From positions 12,016,913 to 12,080,912 of the forward strand of contig NC_051131.1 in the NCBI RefSeq assembly GCF_014839805.1: a stretch of 64,000 nt of DNA. The letters are read 5' to 3'. This document shows positions 37,623-48,745 of the stretch, piece by piece (the first letter of the stretch is position 1; every line of letters starts with the position of its first letter). The notes beneath the pieces are model-generated. The model saw only the letters and a list, made by a program, of their open reading frames with translations. It was not told the origin of the DNA and searched no databases. The position numbers and the translations under genes were made by a program. Source of the DNA: Manduca sexta. Its lineage: Eukaryota > Arthropoda > Insecta > Lepidoptera > Sphingidae.

Positions 37623-39301
37623 AATCTAGCCTCAAGGTCGATATGTATCTCGCTTGCTGTCGTTTCATATCCCGTTTTACGATGACACCTTACAAAATTA
37701 TAGATAATACATTAACTTTTCACAAGAGTCGTATAATTTTAACAAATAGTAAAACTGTGTAGATAAAGGGAGGAGAATTAATATTAGTTTCCTAGACGTA
37801 TATTAAACACATAACAAATTACAAAGCGATATATCACCACATGAATAGACTACTTAAGAACATTTTCTAAACACTAAATAAATTAATCTTTCTTATTATA
37901 TCATAGCGCTATTTATCATAATCCGCATTGTGTCGATACATTTACGACACACGGTCATCGCGGACACCAAACCCCATAAATCAGCTAACAACAAAACGGA
38001 CCCCATCGAGACCCATCGTAAAACACCATTGTGCCGAGTTCATTGACACCCCACACAATGATTACAATGATACACGTATCTACCGCGATCAGCATTTATC
38101 ACGCGGCAGAATGGAGCGTCATCAATAAAAAATCTAATCAATTCTAATGATGTTTTTCAGCGAATGCCCTTAGCTTTTTGCTAGATTCCCGTTCGTTTGT
38201 TTCGAGGTCCGTTTCGTGCTACACTGCCGTGATCTTTATCTAATGTGTTTCATATGTCACGGGTCAATGTCACACATTGTTTGAAAACGTTTGAATATTT
38301 TATTACAAGGATTTGTAATAGTAATATGCCTTTGAATAAATATTGAAGTTATTACGATAAGGCCTGACATTAAATTGTTTACTCGTGTATATTATATCAA
38401 TTTATTCTATCTCCCGCAAAAGGGCATACATTTTGATATACAAGTTATTATAAAAACGGTAATAGAGACCCATATGCTAGTATCTATTTAGGTTTGCCGT
38501 GATAGGTCACGAGAAATAATAATAAACGCATGCGTGACACGAGCATTCTAACTATAAGATACATCAATATATCCTTAACCTTTAAGTGCATTTATTGATA
38601 TAAAAAACTCATTAAACAGCGTTATGCTAAGAAACCGATAGCTGGAAATGCTAAGGTCATTAGTTACCATTGTTCCAACAAGTGTTAATAAAAACATATC
38701 GTTTACTAAGCCAATGTATTTCGCACGTGTTGGCCAAACTATTGAACTGTGTGTAACGGTGATGACAAAAAACATGATCTCACGACGAAATATATCGTTA
38801 GAGAATACATAATAAAATCTTTCGAAGAAGTTCGTATCGAATAAAACTCAATTAGACGAACTTTGTAAGAGTGTGTTTGTTTTTCGGGAAATTTAAATAA
38901 ACGTATATGTTATCCCATAAATATATAAATTACGAAGCTGTTTTCTATATTTCTCTTTGCAATACTAATCATTAGACCTTCTATATCCGGCCCGGGATAG
39001 TCTTTATTAGAGACTATCCCGCCCACACACCAACCAGTAGAATTCCTGTAAGCCAGGATCAGTGGCACACATTTTATAACACCGAGCGGTGAAGCTCGGC
39101 GAGTCTCAGGGAACACTAATTTGTCTTTATCCCGCTACGAATTTAATCAAATAGGAATATAGGGAGGAGTTGGAAATGTAAAATACGATAGTCTTTGGTA
39201 CGCTCTTACCCTAATCGTTGATGTATCTATGGTCTACCGGTGGTCGTTCTGAGCCGAGGTGCGTAACACTTTAGTGGGTTGCCCCCAGCATGGTCATTTT
39301 C
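37623..39301. other. No gene; perfect hairpin at 38993-39021
   Basis: cgggatagtct (38993-39003) pairs perfectly with agactatcccg (39011-39021) around a 7-base loop, within a GC-elevated patch at 38980-39110 of repeat-like character. Otherwise AT-rich without a supported gene. Confidence 0.45.
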
Positions 39302-39592
39302 TTTTTGTATTGCTTTGTATGACGAGACGAGTTTGCTACCGCCTGATGGTAAGCGATACCGCCCATAAATAGTAGAAACACCATCCAACACCATGAATTA
39401 CAAAATATTGTTTGTTATTCCACTGCGCTCGCTATCCTAAGACATGAGATGTTATGTCTTATTATGTCCAGTAGGTACACGAGCTACAATGTCCTTCAAA
39501 CCGGAACACAACAGTGACTACACACTGCTGCTTGGCGGCAGAAATAGAGATTGCGGTGGTACCTACCCAGGCGGACCATCAAACCACTAGTC
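39302..39592 (-). mobile_element. Non-LTR retrotransposon 3' end (minus)
   Basis: On the minus strand it reads gtttgaaggacattgtagct, ggacataataagacataaca, catctcatgtcttaggatag, cgagcgcagtggaataac, gttggatggtgtttctacta, ggtatcgcttaccatcagg and a cgtctcgtcatacaaagcaa end. It is collinear with the plus copy at 48411-48688. This text is very common in moth genomes as the 3' UTR of a LINE. About 290 bp, 5' truncated, with no coding part left. Confidence 0.7.
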
Positions 39593-41239
39593 GCTTAATT
39601 GCAAAGCGCTCATCCGAAAGTCTGGTGTGTTTGTATAAACTGACCCTTGGTTAACAAACGTGGCATGTTAAAAAGAATCATCATAAGAATTTTAAAAATA
39701 TTTCCTAAACAAACGCAATATTATACAGCTTTCTTACCCCGTTTAAATATACTGTTAGGTCTACTTAACAACGAGACCGTACTTGAAGATATGTCCATCT
39801 CACAGTAGAGGCGTAATAACACGTCTTCAAATGTTTATTAAATAGTCGTCGAGGTGCAACAAGATCCAGTGTTACGCGCAAAGCCACTGCAGTATAAAAT
39901 ATGCAACATTTGTGACTACCGGACCGGTCCCTTAGCCCGTACGGTCAATCACGTTGGTTGGTCAGGGTTGAATCTAGTGGATTACCTTTTCGTCTATTGA
40001 TGTTGTTCCCTGCTTTTTGCCCACCAATACAACGGGTAGGTATCGGGAAATAAGTTTAAACGTACGCCAATGGGAGACCGCGCAACAAAGTTTATCTCAT
40101 TGTTTCTCACTGGCAAAAATCGGGAGCAAACGCCTTGCTTTATCTACCTGTAGAGAATCTTAGAACTAAGCAGGTGATACTAATATGTAATATCCAATGT
40201 TGTTCGAGACCAAAATAAAGCATAATTTCGTATAAAAAATTAAAAATAGTAACTACCGTTTTGAATAACTTTATAGCCTTAACATTACTTAAAATAAATT
40301 CTTTAATTCTACTTAAAACTTATTTGCATGACCCCTCTCCTAGAAATATGTAGATACGGTTCTGCTTTATAAAGACTTAGAAAGAGCAGTAGAGTTGAAG
40401 GAGATCATCGCATCGTGTGCTCGCGAATAAGCTGTACCATGTGGACAGCTTTGTGATCGATATGGATGTCACATATCGTCGTTGACGTTGGATGTTCATT
40501 TTATTTCACGATTATGGTTCGGTTTAGAAATCGCTTATCATAGGAATTAACACATTTCTATTAAAAATAACTGAATTAAGTAGCATGCAAGTCTAACTCT
40601 TCAAAATCGAGGACGTATATATTCAAAAACTTAAACCGAATCGTTATCTGTTCACTTAAAATATTTAATTTATTAGCAGTTTCGATAACTAAACGAAAGT
40701 TCTCTTTTATACATTAGAATATTCTAGATGAATAATATAAGCAAAGTAAAGACGTTAATACGTATAAGTAAATAAGTAAAGATGTATATGTAGGTATGCC
40801 ATAAACGCATCATACTTAAAAAACAATAATGCAATAGGAATATTTATTATATTTTTCCTTACACCCTACTTTTATACCGTGCACTGCCACAGTGGCGCCA
40901 AATAGACGACCCAATCGATGAAATCTTTCCACATCAACATAAACTTCATAATATTATTCCAGTTTTACCAGATGTCATTGGAAATATGTTTCCAGGTTAT
41001 TACGTTTAATGTCTTACTACCCGTCCATCTACAAACAAGGTTTGAAGAAAGTATCTCACGGTAGCAAGTGGTCAGAGCTCATTGTATAGAAGTGGGAGGG
41101 TGTTCGTTTGCCTTCGAAAATAATAAACAAATATGTTCTGTATTGAACTTAATTTTTTTAATAATTTTCATTTTAATTGTTTAGGATAAAACAATATGAA
41201 GAAAAAAGATGGTATACAGGCAATAGTTTTATAATTAGA
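39593..41239. other. No gene seen
   Basis: AT-rich to mixed sequence. Patches at 39900-40160 and 40870-41060 are less AT-biased but have no open frame or repeat partner here. Confidence 0.4.
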
Positions 41240-41424
41240 TGGCTCACTATTACAATTTTCTGTGATATTTTTTTCTTGAATTTTTTTGAGTGATAAATCC
41301 CGAAATGTAAGTACAGGGGAACCATTTGTCATGATGTATTTTAAGTTTTACTAACATCAAAATTTCAAATCTATTTTTTCCGATGTAACTCAAAATTTAC
41401 ATTGGACCTTGTAAAAGTGAGCCA
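41240..41424. mobile_element. MITE with TGGCTCAC termini, copy 3
   Basis: The left end tggctcactattacaat at 41240 and the right end ttgtaaaagtgagcca ending at 41424 form clear terminal inverted repeats. The internal block aatcccgaaatgtaagtaca and the subterminal ggaccttgt match copy 2. 185 bp, the most compact copy. Confidence 0.65.
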
Positions 41425-42147
41425 GAGAATTGACTACAACATTTCGTTTGAACTATTATAATATTAACTAGATCAAGTTCTTAAACATTTGCGACAGACA
41501 CAAACATTATGTAGACATTAAGGTACCAATTTACAACTTTCAGACGCATTAACCTCACTGTGTCCGAAGTATATTTTTATGTCTTTTAATCTCAAGAGAT
41601 CCTTAAAAAATAACTCGGGTAACATTAGAACGCGAGAGTAACAAGCTCTCGGGCTAACTGCCTCCAGGGGGAACATGTGTCTCGCATAATAACATAACTA
41701 CCTACAATTACATTAAAGAAGTGCCAAGTTTGTCACGCATTAGCATGGAGTTCTGTCGACGTTAAAAGCATGCAGACATTGTGTCTATTAATGTAATCTC
41801 CAGGGTTTATTCTTGTGGCCTTGTATGACCTTGGGAAGTATTAGAGTTCGGACGGAGTTTTGTAATTCACAGTTCTTGGTGGTGTTAGTGTTTTTAGTCG
41901 TGTAACATCAGGTGTCTAATAATTACGTTGTATACGTATAACACGATTGGGGCGGTGCACTAATATTTTTATGTGTGCTAAAATACATAGCTACAATGGA
42001 ATTAACGAACAAAACGATCTTAGACTATTAAATCGCTCGTAATGGGACCGATGTCTTAGATTCGAAAACATTTTGTCGACTCTTCTTCTTCTTTTGTATT
42101 ATGGCCGCCGCCGTTTATTTTGTCGACTCATACATTTGTGTTGGATG
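41425..42147. other. No gene seen
   Basis: AT-rich to mixed, no supported feature. Confidence 0.4.
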
Positions 42148-42247
42148 CGGTGATAGGAACGCCCCTATCACAAAAAAACCGTAACAAAGCGCGGGTGCAG
42201 GCGAACACCTGTGCTTACCCATTCGGCGACACAGGTATTGGGCATAC
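42148..42247 (+). repeat. HaSE-like SINE fragment (plus)
   Basis: The order cgcccctatcaca, gcgggtgcaggcg, acctgtgcttacccattcgg, cgacacaggtattggg follows the 3' half of the SINEs at 8887 and 14385 in opposite orientation. The head is missing. Confidence 0.4.
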
Positions 42248-44930
42248 ATTATATTGCAATCATGTGTAAAAAATACTATTGTTAAAAACTGCAGGTAGGA
42301 AACGCATAATGCTCTATCTAATGCGTATTTGCTCTCTTTGTACGCGACGGGACGTACACTCTATAATATTCGCATATCCGTAGCAATTTTGTCACAAATT
42401 GTTTAAAAAGATCTTTCATGCAATAGACAAAATAAATAAACGGCGAGTATGTATTATAAAAATAGCAAATTTTATTCATAAATGGTGGACGAGAGTGAAA
42501 CCGAAGCCGACTTAATTTGACCCTTGTTGACATGGAATCATAATATCAAGTATTCAAAACTCCGTCTGGCACAGAGTTGTCATTCAAATTGCATGTAAAT
42601 TATACACCGAATCATTTTACAGATTGCCATATTATTGCAAACTCATTTTTAATAACTACGTAGTAAAGTTCAGTTTTACTTGCAATCACGGATCAGTTGA
42701 TACTGAGGGTAAGTGACAATCTCAATGGTAATAATTACAGTGCGGTGTAATAATGGCCTAGCATTGTTGAAATTATACCTCCAAAGTAAAAGCAATTTTA
42801 AGGCATTGACATAAAATTTATATCTATTAGTAAGTCGAAGTGACATTATAAAACAGTAATTTTGAAGAGACGAGCATGTCACTCTCTTGATGGCAGACAA
42901 CGCGCATGTGCATAATTAATATTAACGCCATTACGAACTGAATAACAAACCCCAAGTCCTAAGACATTAGATGTTTAGTCTCATAATCTCTTTCATATAG
43001 CTAGATATGACTATTTGCACATCGATGTTTCAGCGCATAAATAGACGATATCAAAGATACTGTATCTAAGATATTACCCATTATCTTGCCGAGGGCCTCA
43101 CCACCTATGAAAGCAAGGTGTAAACACAACATAATAAACATTTAACAATTCCAGTAACTTCATGTTCTCCATAATAGGTTAGTTAGTTAGCAAGTCAAAT
43201 GTCCGTTCGGATTATATACTTTTGATTTATACAGCAGATTACGTAGGATTAATTTGAAATGTCTAGATTGTCACAGCGGTGAGCAGTTGCGAAAATTAAC
43301 GTACTGACAGCAAATTAAAAAGGTATGAATAAGAAGTGTAAAAAAACGTGTTTATTTTGACGTGTTGATAATCTCGTTTGAGCAAACTTAGATTTCACCT
43401 ACTCTAGCATAATTCTTAACACAATATGTGGTTTCTAATAGTCAATGCACACATCGATAGTGCGAGGATTGTGTCTATTTTCAGCTATAAATGCAGTGTA
43501 ATGTATATTTATATAGCAAAATATTCTATACTATAGCGTACTTGACATAAACAACAAGGAAACCTTCTATTTTGATAATGAGACTACCACACAACCTCCG
43601 TTGCAGACCGTACCAAACTCGTTAATTCCCATGAATCAATGCGCAACTGTCAGTGTGACAGTGAAATAATTAGCGCAGGCAAATGGTTCCGCGGCCGGCG
43701 TAATAACAGCGTTGAAGCAGGGCCTAGGGATGGCGTGTTTGACAGGCCGGCGTCGATTATGTGGAAAGCGGTACGCGGACCTAGTACCACAGTGGGGCTG
43801 TTGACAGACTGAATTCTAGAATATTATTAGAATTTTTCCCACTAAAACTCGGTATCGGTAACTGGGAATTATGACGCGGTTTGTAGTTCAAAAACGAAAC
43901 TAAGTCAAATGCCGTAGCTAAGTTTCTTTCGACAATCGTTAACGCTAACATCATGTATGGGAATGACATATCTTAGCGACAGACTTATAGCTCGGATATG
44001 TTATGACCATACATATTTTGTTTTCTATTAACGTAAACCTTTGTAGATATGGCTATGGCCTTAGTTAGGTTAGCTCGTATAGCCGACGAAATTATAAGTA
44101 GTGCATGCCTTAGTTTACATATTTACTGATTTGCGCACATGTATGAAAAAATGTCTTAGCAACGCGAGCTAAGCTATGACTTACTTTAGACTTCGATCTG
44201 AAACCTACATAAGACCTGTTACTTTAGGACATAGTGCAATGAAAAATGGACTCACCAGCCAAATTTCAGACACGTCAACAATATCTAACCGCTTATCAAA
44301 TATGGTGATTGCCTAGAATGGTTAATAAAGACAACCAAAATCAACCCAAGCCCATGTTTTTATCTGTAAAGCAAATAAAAATCGCAACTAGAGCATCTGC
44401 AGTTCAACAAGTCTAGGCAAAATTAAATTTACTTAATTATGCAAATAAACATTCTTAACTGTATCATTAAGGCCATTTTTGCTTGACAATATGACATATT
44501 TTACAGTGTGACGTTTCGCTCGTGCAATTAAGTTATTCTAATTTGCACCCTATGAGTCTGCTGTACCCCGTTATACTTATAGCAAAATCTGGTTCCATTG
44601 GCAGCTAATCTAGTTTTCTAATACGTAAGCTATAGTTACAAAAGTCTACAATAATATGTCGTTAGTGTCAAGTTAAACCTATATTTAACGTGCAATGAAG
44701 CAATATGCAAATATAGATTGTTTAATTAGTATCGTTATGTGTTTAAAACAAGTTCTTATTTTGTAATGAATAAATTAACACAAGAGGTGTTACAATATAC
44801 GAGAAAGTTTCTTTGTCAATAACGTATTAATTATATAGATGCATATATGATAATCTGTCGTTAGGTATTAAATGTAACTAGTAATTTGTATGCAGGTTGC
44901 TACATATATATCTTATGTTATATTTTTTAA
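42248..44930. other. No gene; GC-rich patch at 43600-43790
   Basis: No coding region supported. The patch at 43600-43790 (gttccgcggccggcgtaata, caggccggcgtcgattatg) is GC-rich unique sequence with a taattagcg word and may be regulatory. The frames at 42318, 42676 and 43781 (minus) have no recognisable protein. Confidence 0.35.
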
Positions 44931-44934
44931 ATAA

Positions 44935-45295
44935 TACTGGTATTTTTTTCAGATCAAGAGATCTTATGATTTCTTATGTGTACGCAAACGTTAAACGTCG
45001 AAATAAAACTATTCTGGATTTTATCGCGTTTTCTAGGACCGCAGCCTTCATGGTCGCGAGACGCGACTGAGGTCTTGGTCGGTTAAGTCTGGCAGCCAAG
45101 ACACTGTGAGCTGATTCTGCGTAGATCGGACCGTCAACAATGTAGATGGATACTGTAATTTTGAGTTTTCGGAGGACTAATACCTATATCCGCCCGTGAC
45201 CATGAAGGCTGCAAAACCTTCGTCGAAACTCGTGAGAAAATGATTATATAAAAAACCGCGATAAAATGTGAAAAATAGTTTTATTTCGATCAAGA
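44935..45295. mobile_element. Foldback element with 'gaataaaac' and 'catgaaggctgc' arms
   Basis: Inverted arms: cgaaataaaact from 44999 pairs with agttttatttcg ending at 45288. Further in, ttttatcgcg pairs with cgcgataaaa, and gcagccttcatggtcgcg (45041-45058) pairs with cgtgaccatgaaggctgc (45195-45212). The left flank from 44935 (gatttcttatgtgtacgc) matches the flanks of the copies at 35930 and 57430. No coding capacity. A MITE or foldback family with at least four copies in this window. Confidence 0.65.
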
Positions 45296-45327
45296 AGGTT
45301 TGTTACAACTTATATTTTATCAGCTTT

Positions 45328-45690
45328 TTAAGGCGATACCTCAAGGTCCATTTTCATACATTTTGTTTCGGCTTTAATCTGGGTAACTAAACAAGTATTG
45401 GCAAGTAAAGAATTTAAATTCACGTCTAGTTAGTGATTAGTTCTCGCAGTTGAAAGAAAAACGTAAAAATAATTAATAATCATGGATATTTCTGCTTTTA
45501 AAATTTCGTTTAAATTTTAAAGGCCGAAATATCCATGATTATTAATTATTTTTACGTTTTTCTTTCAACTGCGAGAACTAATCACTAACTAGACGTGAAT
45601 TTAAATTCTTTACTTGCCAATACTTGTTTAGTTACCCAGATTAAAGCCGAAACAAAATGTATGAAAATGGACCTTGAGGTATCGCCTTAA
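45328..45690. mobile_element. Perfect foldback MITE, TTAA ends
   Basis: The left arm 45328-45492 and right arm 45526-45690 are, by base-by-base reading, exact reverse complements over 165 bp. The 33-bp centre is itself nearly palindromic (tttaaaattt ... aaattttaaa). The outermost bases are TTAA on both sides, followed by ggcgatacctcaaggtcc. TTAA is the target-site duplication of piggyBac-type elements, but the termini do not show the classic piggyBac start, so the superfamily is uncertain. No coding capacity. If transcribed it would fold into long double-stranded RNA. An assembly fold-back artefact is possible in principle but is made less likely by the TTAA borders. Confidence 0.85.
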
Positions 45691-45828
45691 TCGTTTTCCT
45701 ATAGTGTACTGGCAATCTAATTCTTTGTCATGTTTTTACAATACTTATTCGAATTTTAAAAACTGCATAATATTATTGCCTGTATCCAGCGAATGGATCG
45801 CATGTTATATCCTGCTTATTTTTACTTA

Positions 45829-47125
45829 GTCTGGCCATAAATACTGTTACACTTAATTATAAAAAAATATTACATTTGAATTTCGAATCTGTCATTTTTA
45901 TACGATTGTTCATTGTGTTTTCTCATTTTGGCGCCAATACATTGTAAAATATTTTGCGATATTAAAATGGTGTGGGGTGATAAAGAGAACCGAATCGCTG
46001 TGATAGCATTACACAAAGTAGGTATGGAGCCAAATGCAATTTTTAAAACTCTCCATACACTTGGTATTAGTAAAATGTTTGTGTACCGGGCTATTAATAG
46101 GTACAATGAGACCTCCTCTGTTTGTGACAGAAAAGATCTGGCCGTCCACGTAGTGTTCGTACGAAAAAGGTGGTCAAAGCAGTAAGGGAAAGAATTCGAA
46201 GAAATCCTGTCCGAAAGCAAAAGATTTTATCTCGGGAAATGAAGATAGCACCTAGAACCATGTCGCGTATTTTAAAAGATGACTTAGGACTTGCAGCCTA
46301 TAAGAGACGCACTGGCCATTTCTTAACTGATAATTTAAAGAAGAATAGGGTGGTAAAATCGAAACAACTACTGAAGCGGTACGCAAAGGGAGGTCACAGA
46401 AAAATTTTGTTTACGGATGAGAAAATTTTTACAATTGAGCAACATTTTAACAAACAAAATGACCGTATTTATGCTCAAAGCTCTAAGGAAGCTTCCCAAT
46501 TAGTCGACAGAGTGCAACGTGGACATTATCCGACTTCAGTGATGGTTTGGTGGGGTGTTAGCTATGAAGGAGTGACTGAGCCATATTTTTGTGAAAAAGG
46601 TATCAAAACATCGGCACAAGTGTATCAAGATACCATTCTTGAGAAGGTAGTTAAGCCCCTTAACATCACCATGTTCAATAACCAAGTATGGTCCTTCCAG
46701 CAAGACTCGGCGCCGGGTCATAAAGCTCGGTCCACGCAGTCTTGGTTGGAATCGAACGTTTCGGACTTCATCAGAGCTGAAGACTGGCCGTCGTCTAGTC
46801 CCGATCTTAATCCGCTGGATTATGATTTGTGGTCAGTTTTAGAGAGTACAGCTTGCTCTAAACGCCATGATAATTTGAGTCCCTAAAACAATCTATACGA
46901 TTGGCAGTGAAGAATTTTCCCATGGAAAGAGTGCGTGCTTCTATTGATAACTGGCCTCATCGTTTAAAGGACTGTATTGCAGCCAATGGAGACCACTTCG
47001 AATAAGCTTTTTATATTTTTAATTGTTTTATATTTATGTATTAAACTGACACACTGTAAAAGTAATAAATGTTATTTGCAGTTAACAATTTTCTTTTTTC
47101 TTTATTACAATATTTATGGCAAGAC
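45829..47125 (+). mobile_element. maT-type (DD37D) mariner transposon, 1,297 bp
   Basis: Terminal inverted repeats: gtctggccataaatactg at 45829 matches, inverted, ...atatttatggcaagac ending at 47125, with a few mismatches. TA dinucleotides flank both ends (45827-45828 and 47126-47127), the mariner target duplication. The length, the TIRs and a single transposase frame facing away from the left TIR are typical of Tc1/mariner. The transposase has DD37D spacing, which places it in the maT group, as with Bombyx Bmmar1. It lies 138 bp right of the perfect foldback element. Confidence 0.93.
45967..47005 (+). pseudogene. maT mariner transposase, two frameshifts
   Basis: Cut-and-paste transposase of about 346 residues, allowing for two lost bases. 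The ATG at 45967 begins MVWGDKEN; an upstream in-frame ATG at 45913 is less likely to be the start. The first ~55 codons are a helix-turn-helix TIR-binding region (GISKMFVYRAINRY). The first lesion is at the A run 46131-46134, one base short. The frame resumes as GRPRSV (the linker motif), then the second helix-turn-helix and the DDE domain. Catalytic aspartates lie at 46416 (FTDEK), 46704 (QQDSAPGH) and 46818 (SPDLNPLD), with 37 residues between the last two. The second lesion, one base missing at about 46874-46877, is followed by an open C-terminus (RASIDNWPHRLKDCI) to the TAA at 47003-47005. No other stop is seen, so this copy is young but not autonomous as read. Confidence 0.93.
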
Positions 47126-47127
47126 TA

Positions 47128-48410
47128 GGTATATGAATATTTTTAAAATGGTCACATTTAGCCCGTCATCGTGGCGACAACATATTATCTTGATCATAAT
47201 TAAAGGCAGTTGACACTCACAAATTAGTTTTTTTAGAGTTAACACGTTGATATAGTAGTCCATTAATCAAATTACAAATAGTATCATTATAGAAAAGCAA
47301 GTAGAAAATAGCATATAGTATAACAGCAAACTCGCATCGGATTTATAGCGACGCGCGCCACTTTCAAAGAATTTAATGAAAGAAAAACACGAATAAAAAT
47401 ATCATACCGGGAGTTCATCGGCCCCGGCCACGTGGTTCGCGCGTAAACAAACGGTCAACATACATAAATTAATAAACATTTCGTGCTGGAAACCCTTGAG
47501 AGGTTATATATAGGGTGGTGCGCAGACGCAGCGGCGCGGGCGCGGACCGCAGCCATGTTTACATCAATGGACACGCAGCTCACTTAAATACACTTGAGGC
47601 AGTCGGATATTACGATCGATAGCCGACTTCAATTGAATCAGTCGGAAGAGGTTTGACGTCATACGCCTACGTGAAACCATACGCAGTCGCAGCAGGGAGC
47701 TCTGACGCTGTCAATGTTAAGGGATTTTAGCCCGTATATCAGCTTAATTTCAGCTTGGCAGTGTCTAAATGTCTAGTTGGTGGACCTAAAAACTGTTACA
47801 CGATGTCTTTAATCTCTTATAAATTGAATAAAAAAGTCATCATCCTCAATAACTTCATTGATAGGCGATTCTTTTTTTATTTTGACTCCATATATTTCGG
47901 GATTACACGCCTATTCTTGGAAACAAAACATATATTCACAAAAGTGAACCGAAAATATCTGCCAGAATTTTATATTGACATACCTATGCAACAGAAAGCG
48001 TGTTGTGACTATCGCAGAGTTAAAACAGTCGAGCTATTTATAAAAAGAAATTTAAAATAAAATGCAGTGGATGTTATACAGGACGTATAAAATATAAACA
48101 AGAAGATAACAATTTTCCTGAATACAAATCAGCGTTATCATTTATTTTTAGTCTCTACTTGATTGCCAAGGTTGTTTACACATAAATAGTGCATCAGCAA
48201 TGAGATCTATAAATGTGAACAGCTGGCGACGTAAATAGAATTTAAGGTAAGTAAACAAACTCGACGTTGTGGTAATGGGATGTGTGGTATATGACGGAGA
48301 GACATTCGAAGAACGGTAGTACGCTTTGGTTTTTAATGATACGCAAAAACGACGTAATTCTATGATTGGTACGTAACCAACTTTTACTGGTGGTAGGTCT
48401 TTCACATGTG
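47128..48410. other. No gene; CpG-rich promoter-like stretch
   Basis: From 47330 to 47720 the sequence is CpG-rich and unlike its flanks, with a TATA-like word at 47505. The frames at 47755-48060 (plus) and 48148-48405 (minus) are AT-driven and show no domain. Confidence 0.35.
47505..47513 (+). promoter_or_regulatory. TATA-like word before a CpG-rich segment
   Basis: TATATATAG is followed at 47515-47560 by a very GC/CpG-rich stretch (gcagcggcgcgggcgcgg) ending in agccatgtttacatc. The ATG at 47555 opens only 10 codons. The layout fits a core promoter with a short 5' leader, but no initiator, exon or splice donor can be shown. Confidence 0.22.
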
Positions 48411-48688
48411 ATAGACCGTCTAGGTAGGTATCACCGGAATGTCTATTTCTGACGGTATCAGCAGTGTGTAGTCACTGTTGTGTTCCGATTTGAAGGACAC
48501 TTTTGCCAGTGTAACTACTGGACATAATAAAACTTAACATCTCATGTCTTAGGATGACGAGCGCAGTGGAATATCAAACAATACCTTGTAATTCAAGGTA
48601 TTGGATGGTGTTTATACTATATATGGGCGGTCGTATCGCTTACCATCAGGCTAACGGCTAGCGCGTCTCGTCATTAAAAAAAAAAAAC
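48411..48688 (+). mobile_element. Non-LTR retrotransposon 3' end with poly(A)
   Basis: Collinear with the minus copy at 39302-39592: ggtaggtatcaccggaatgt, cagcagtgtgtagtcactgt, gttccgatttgaaggacac, ggacataataaaacttaaca, ggtattggatggtgttta, gtatcgcttaccatcaggct, gcgcgtctcgtcatt. It ends in a run of A at 48676-48687, the mark of LINE-type retroposition. 5' truncated; no coding sequence. Confidence 0.75.
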
Positions 48689-48699
48689 AAAATAAAACG

Positions 48700-48745
48700 A
48701 GACCTACGTACATTATGCCTTAAAGGGGTAGACAGAGGTGCAACC
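48700..48745 (-). repeat. HaSE-like SINE 3' scrap (minus)
   Basis: attatgccttaaaggggtag followed by acagaggtgcaacca is the reverse complement of the SINE 3' region seen at 8887 and 14385. Only about 45 bp remain. Confidence 0.4.

Noticed and set aside
45870..46220. 116-codon minus-strand frame
   Set aside because: Antisense shadow of the mariner transposase.
46536..46721. 61-codon minus-strand frame
   Set aside because: Antisense shadow of the transposase catalytic domain.
47755..48060. 101-codon plus-strand frame
   Set aside because: Composition-driven (K, I, F, Y rich), with no domain or splice context.
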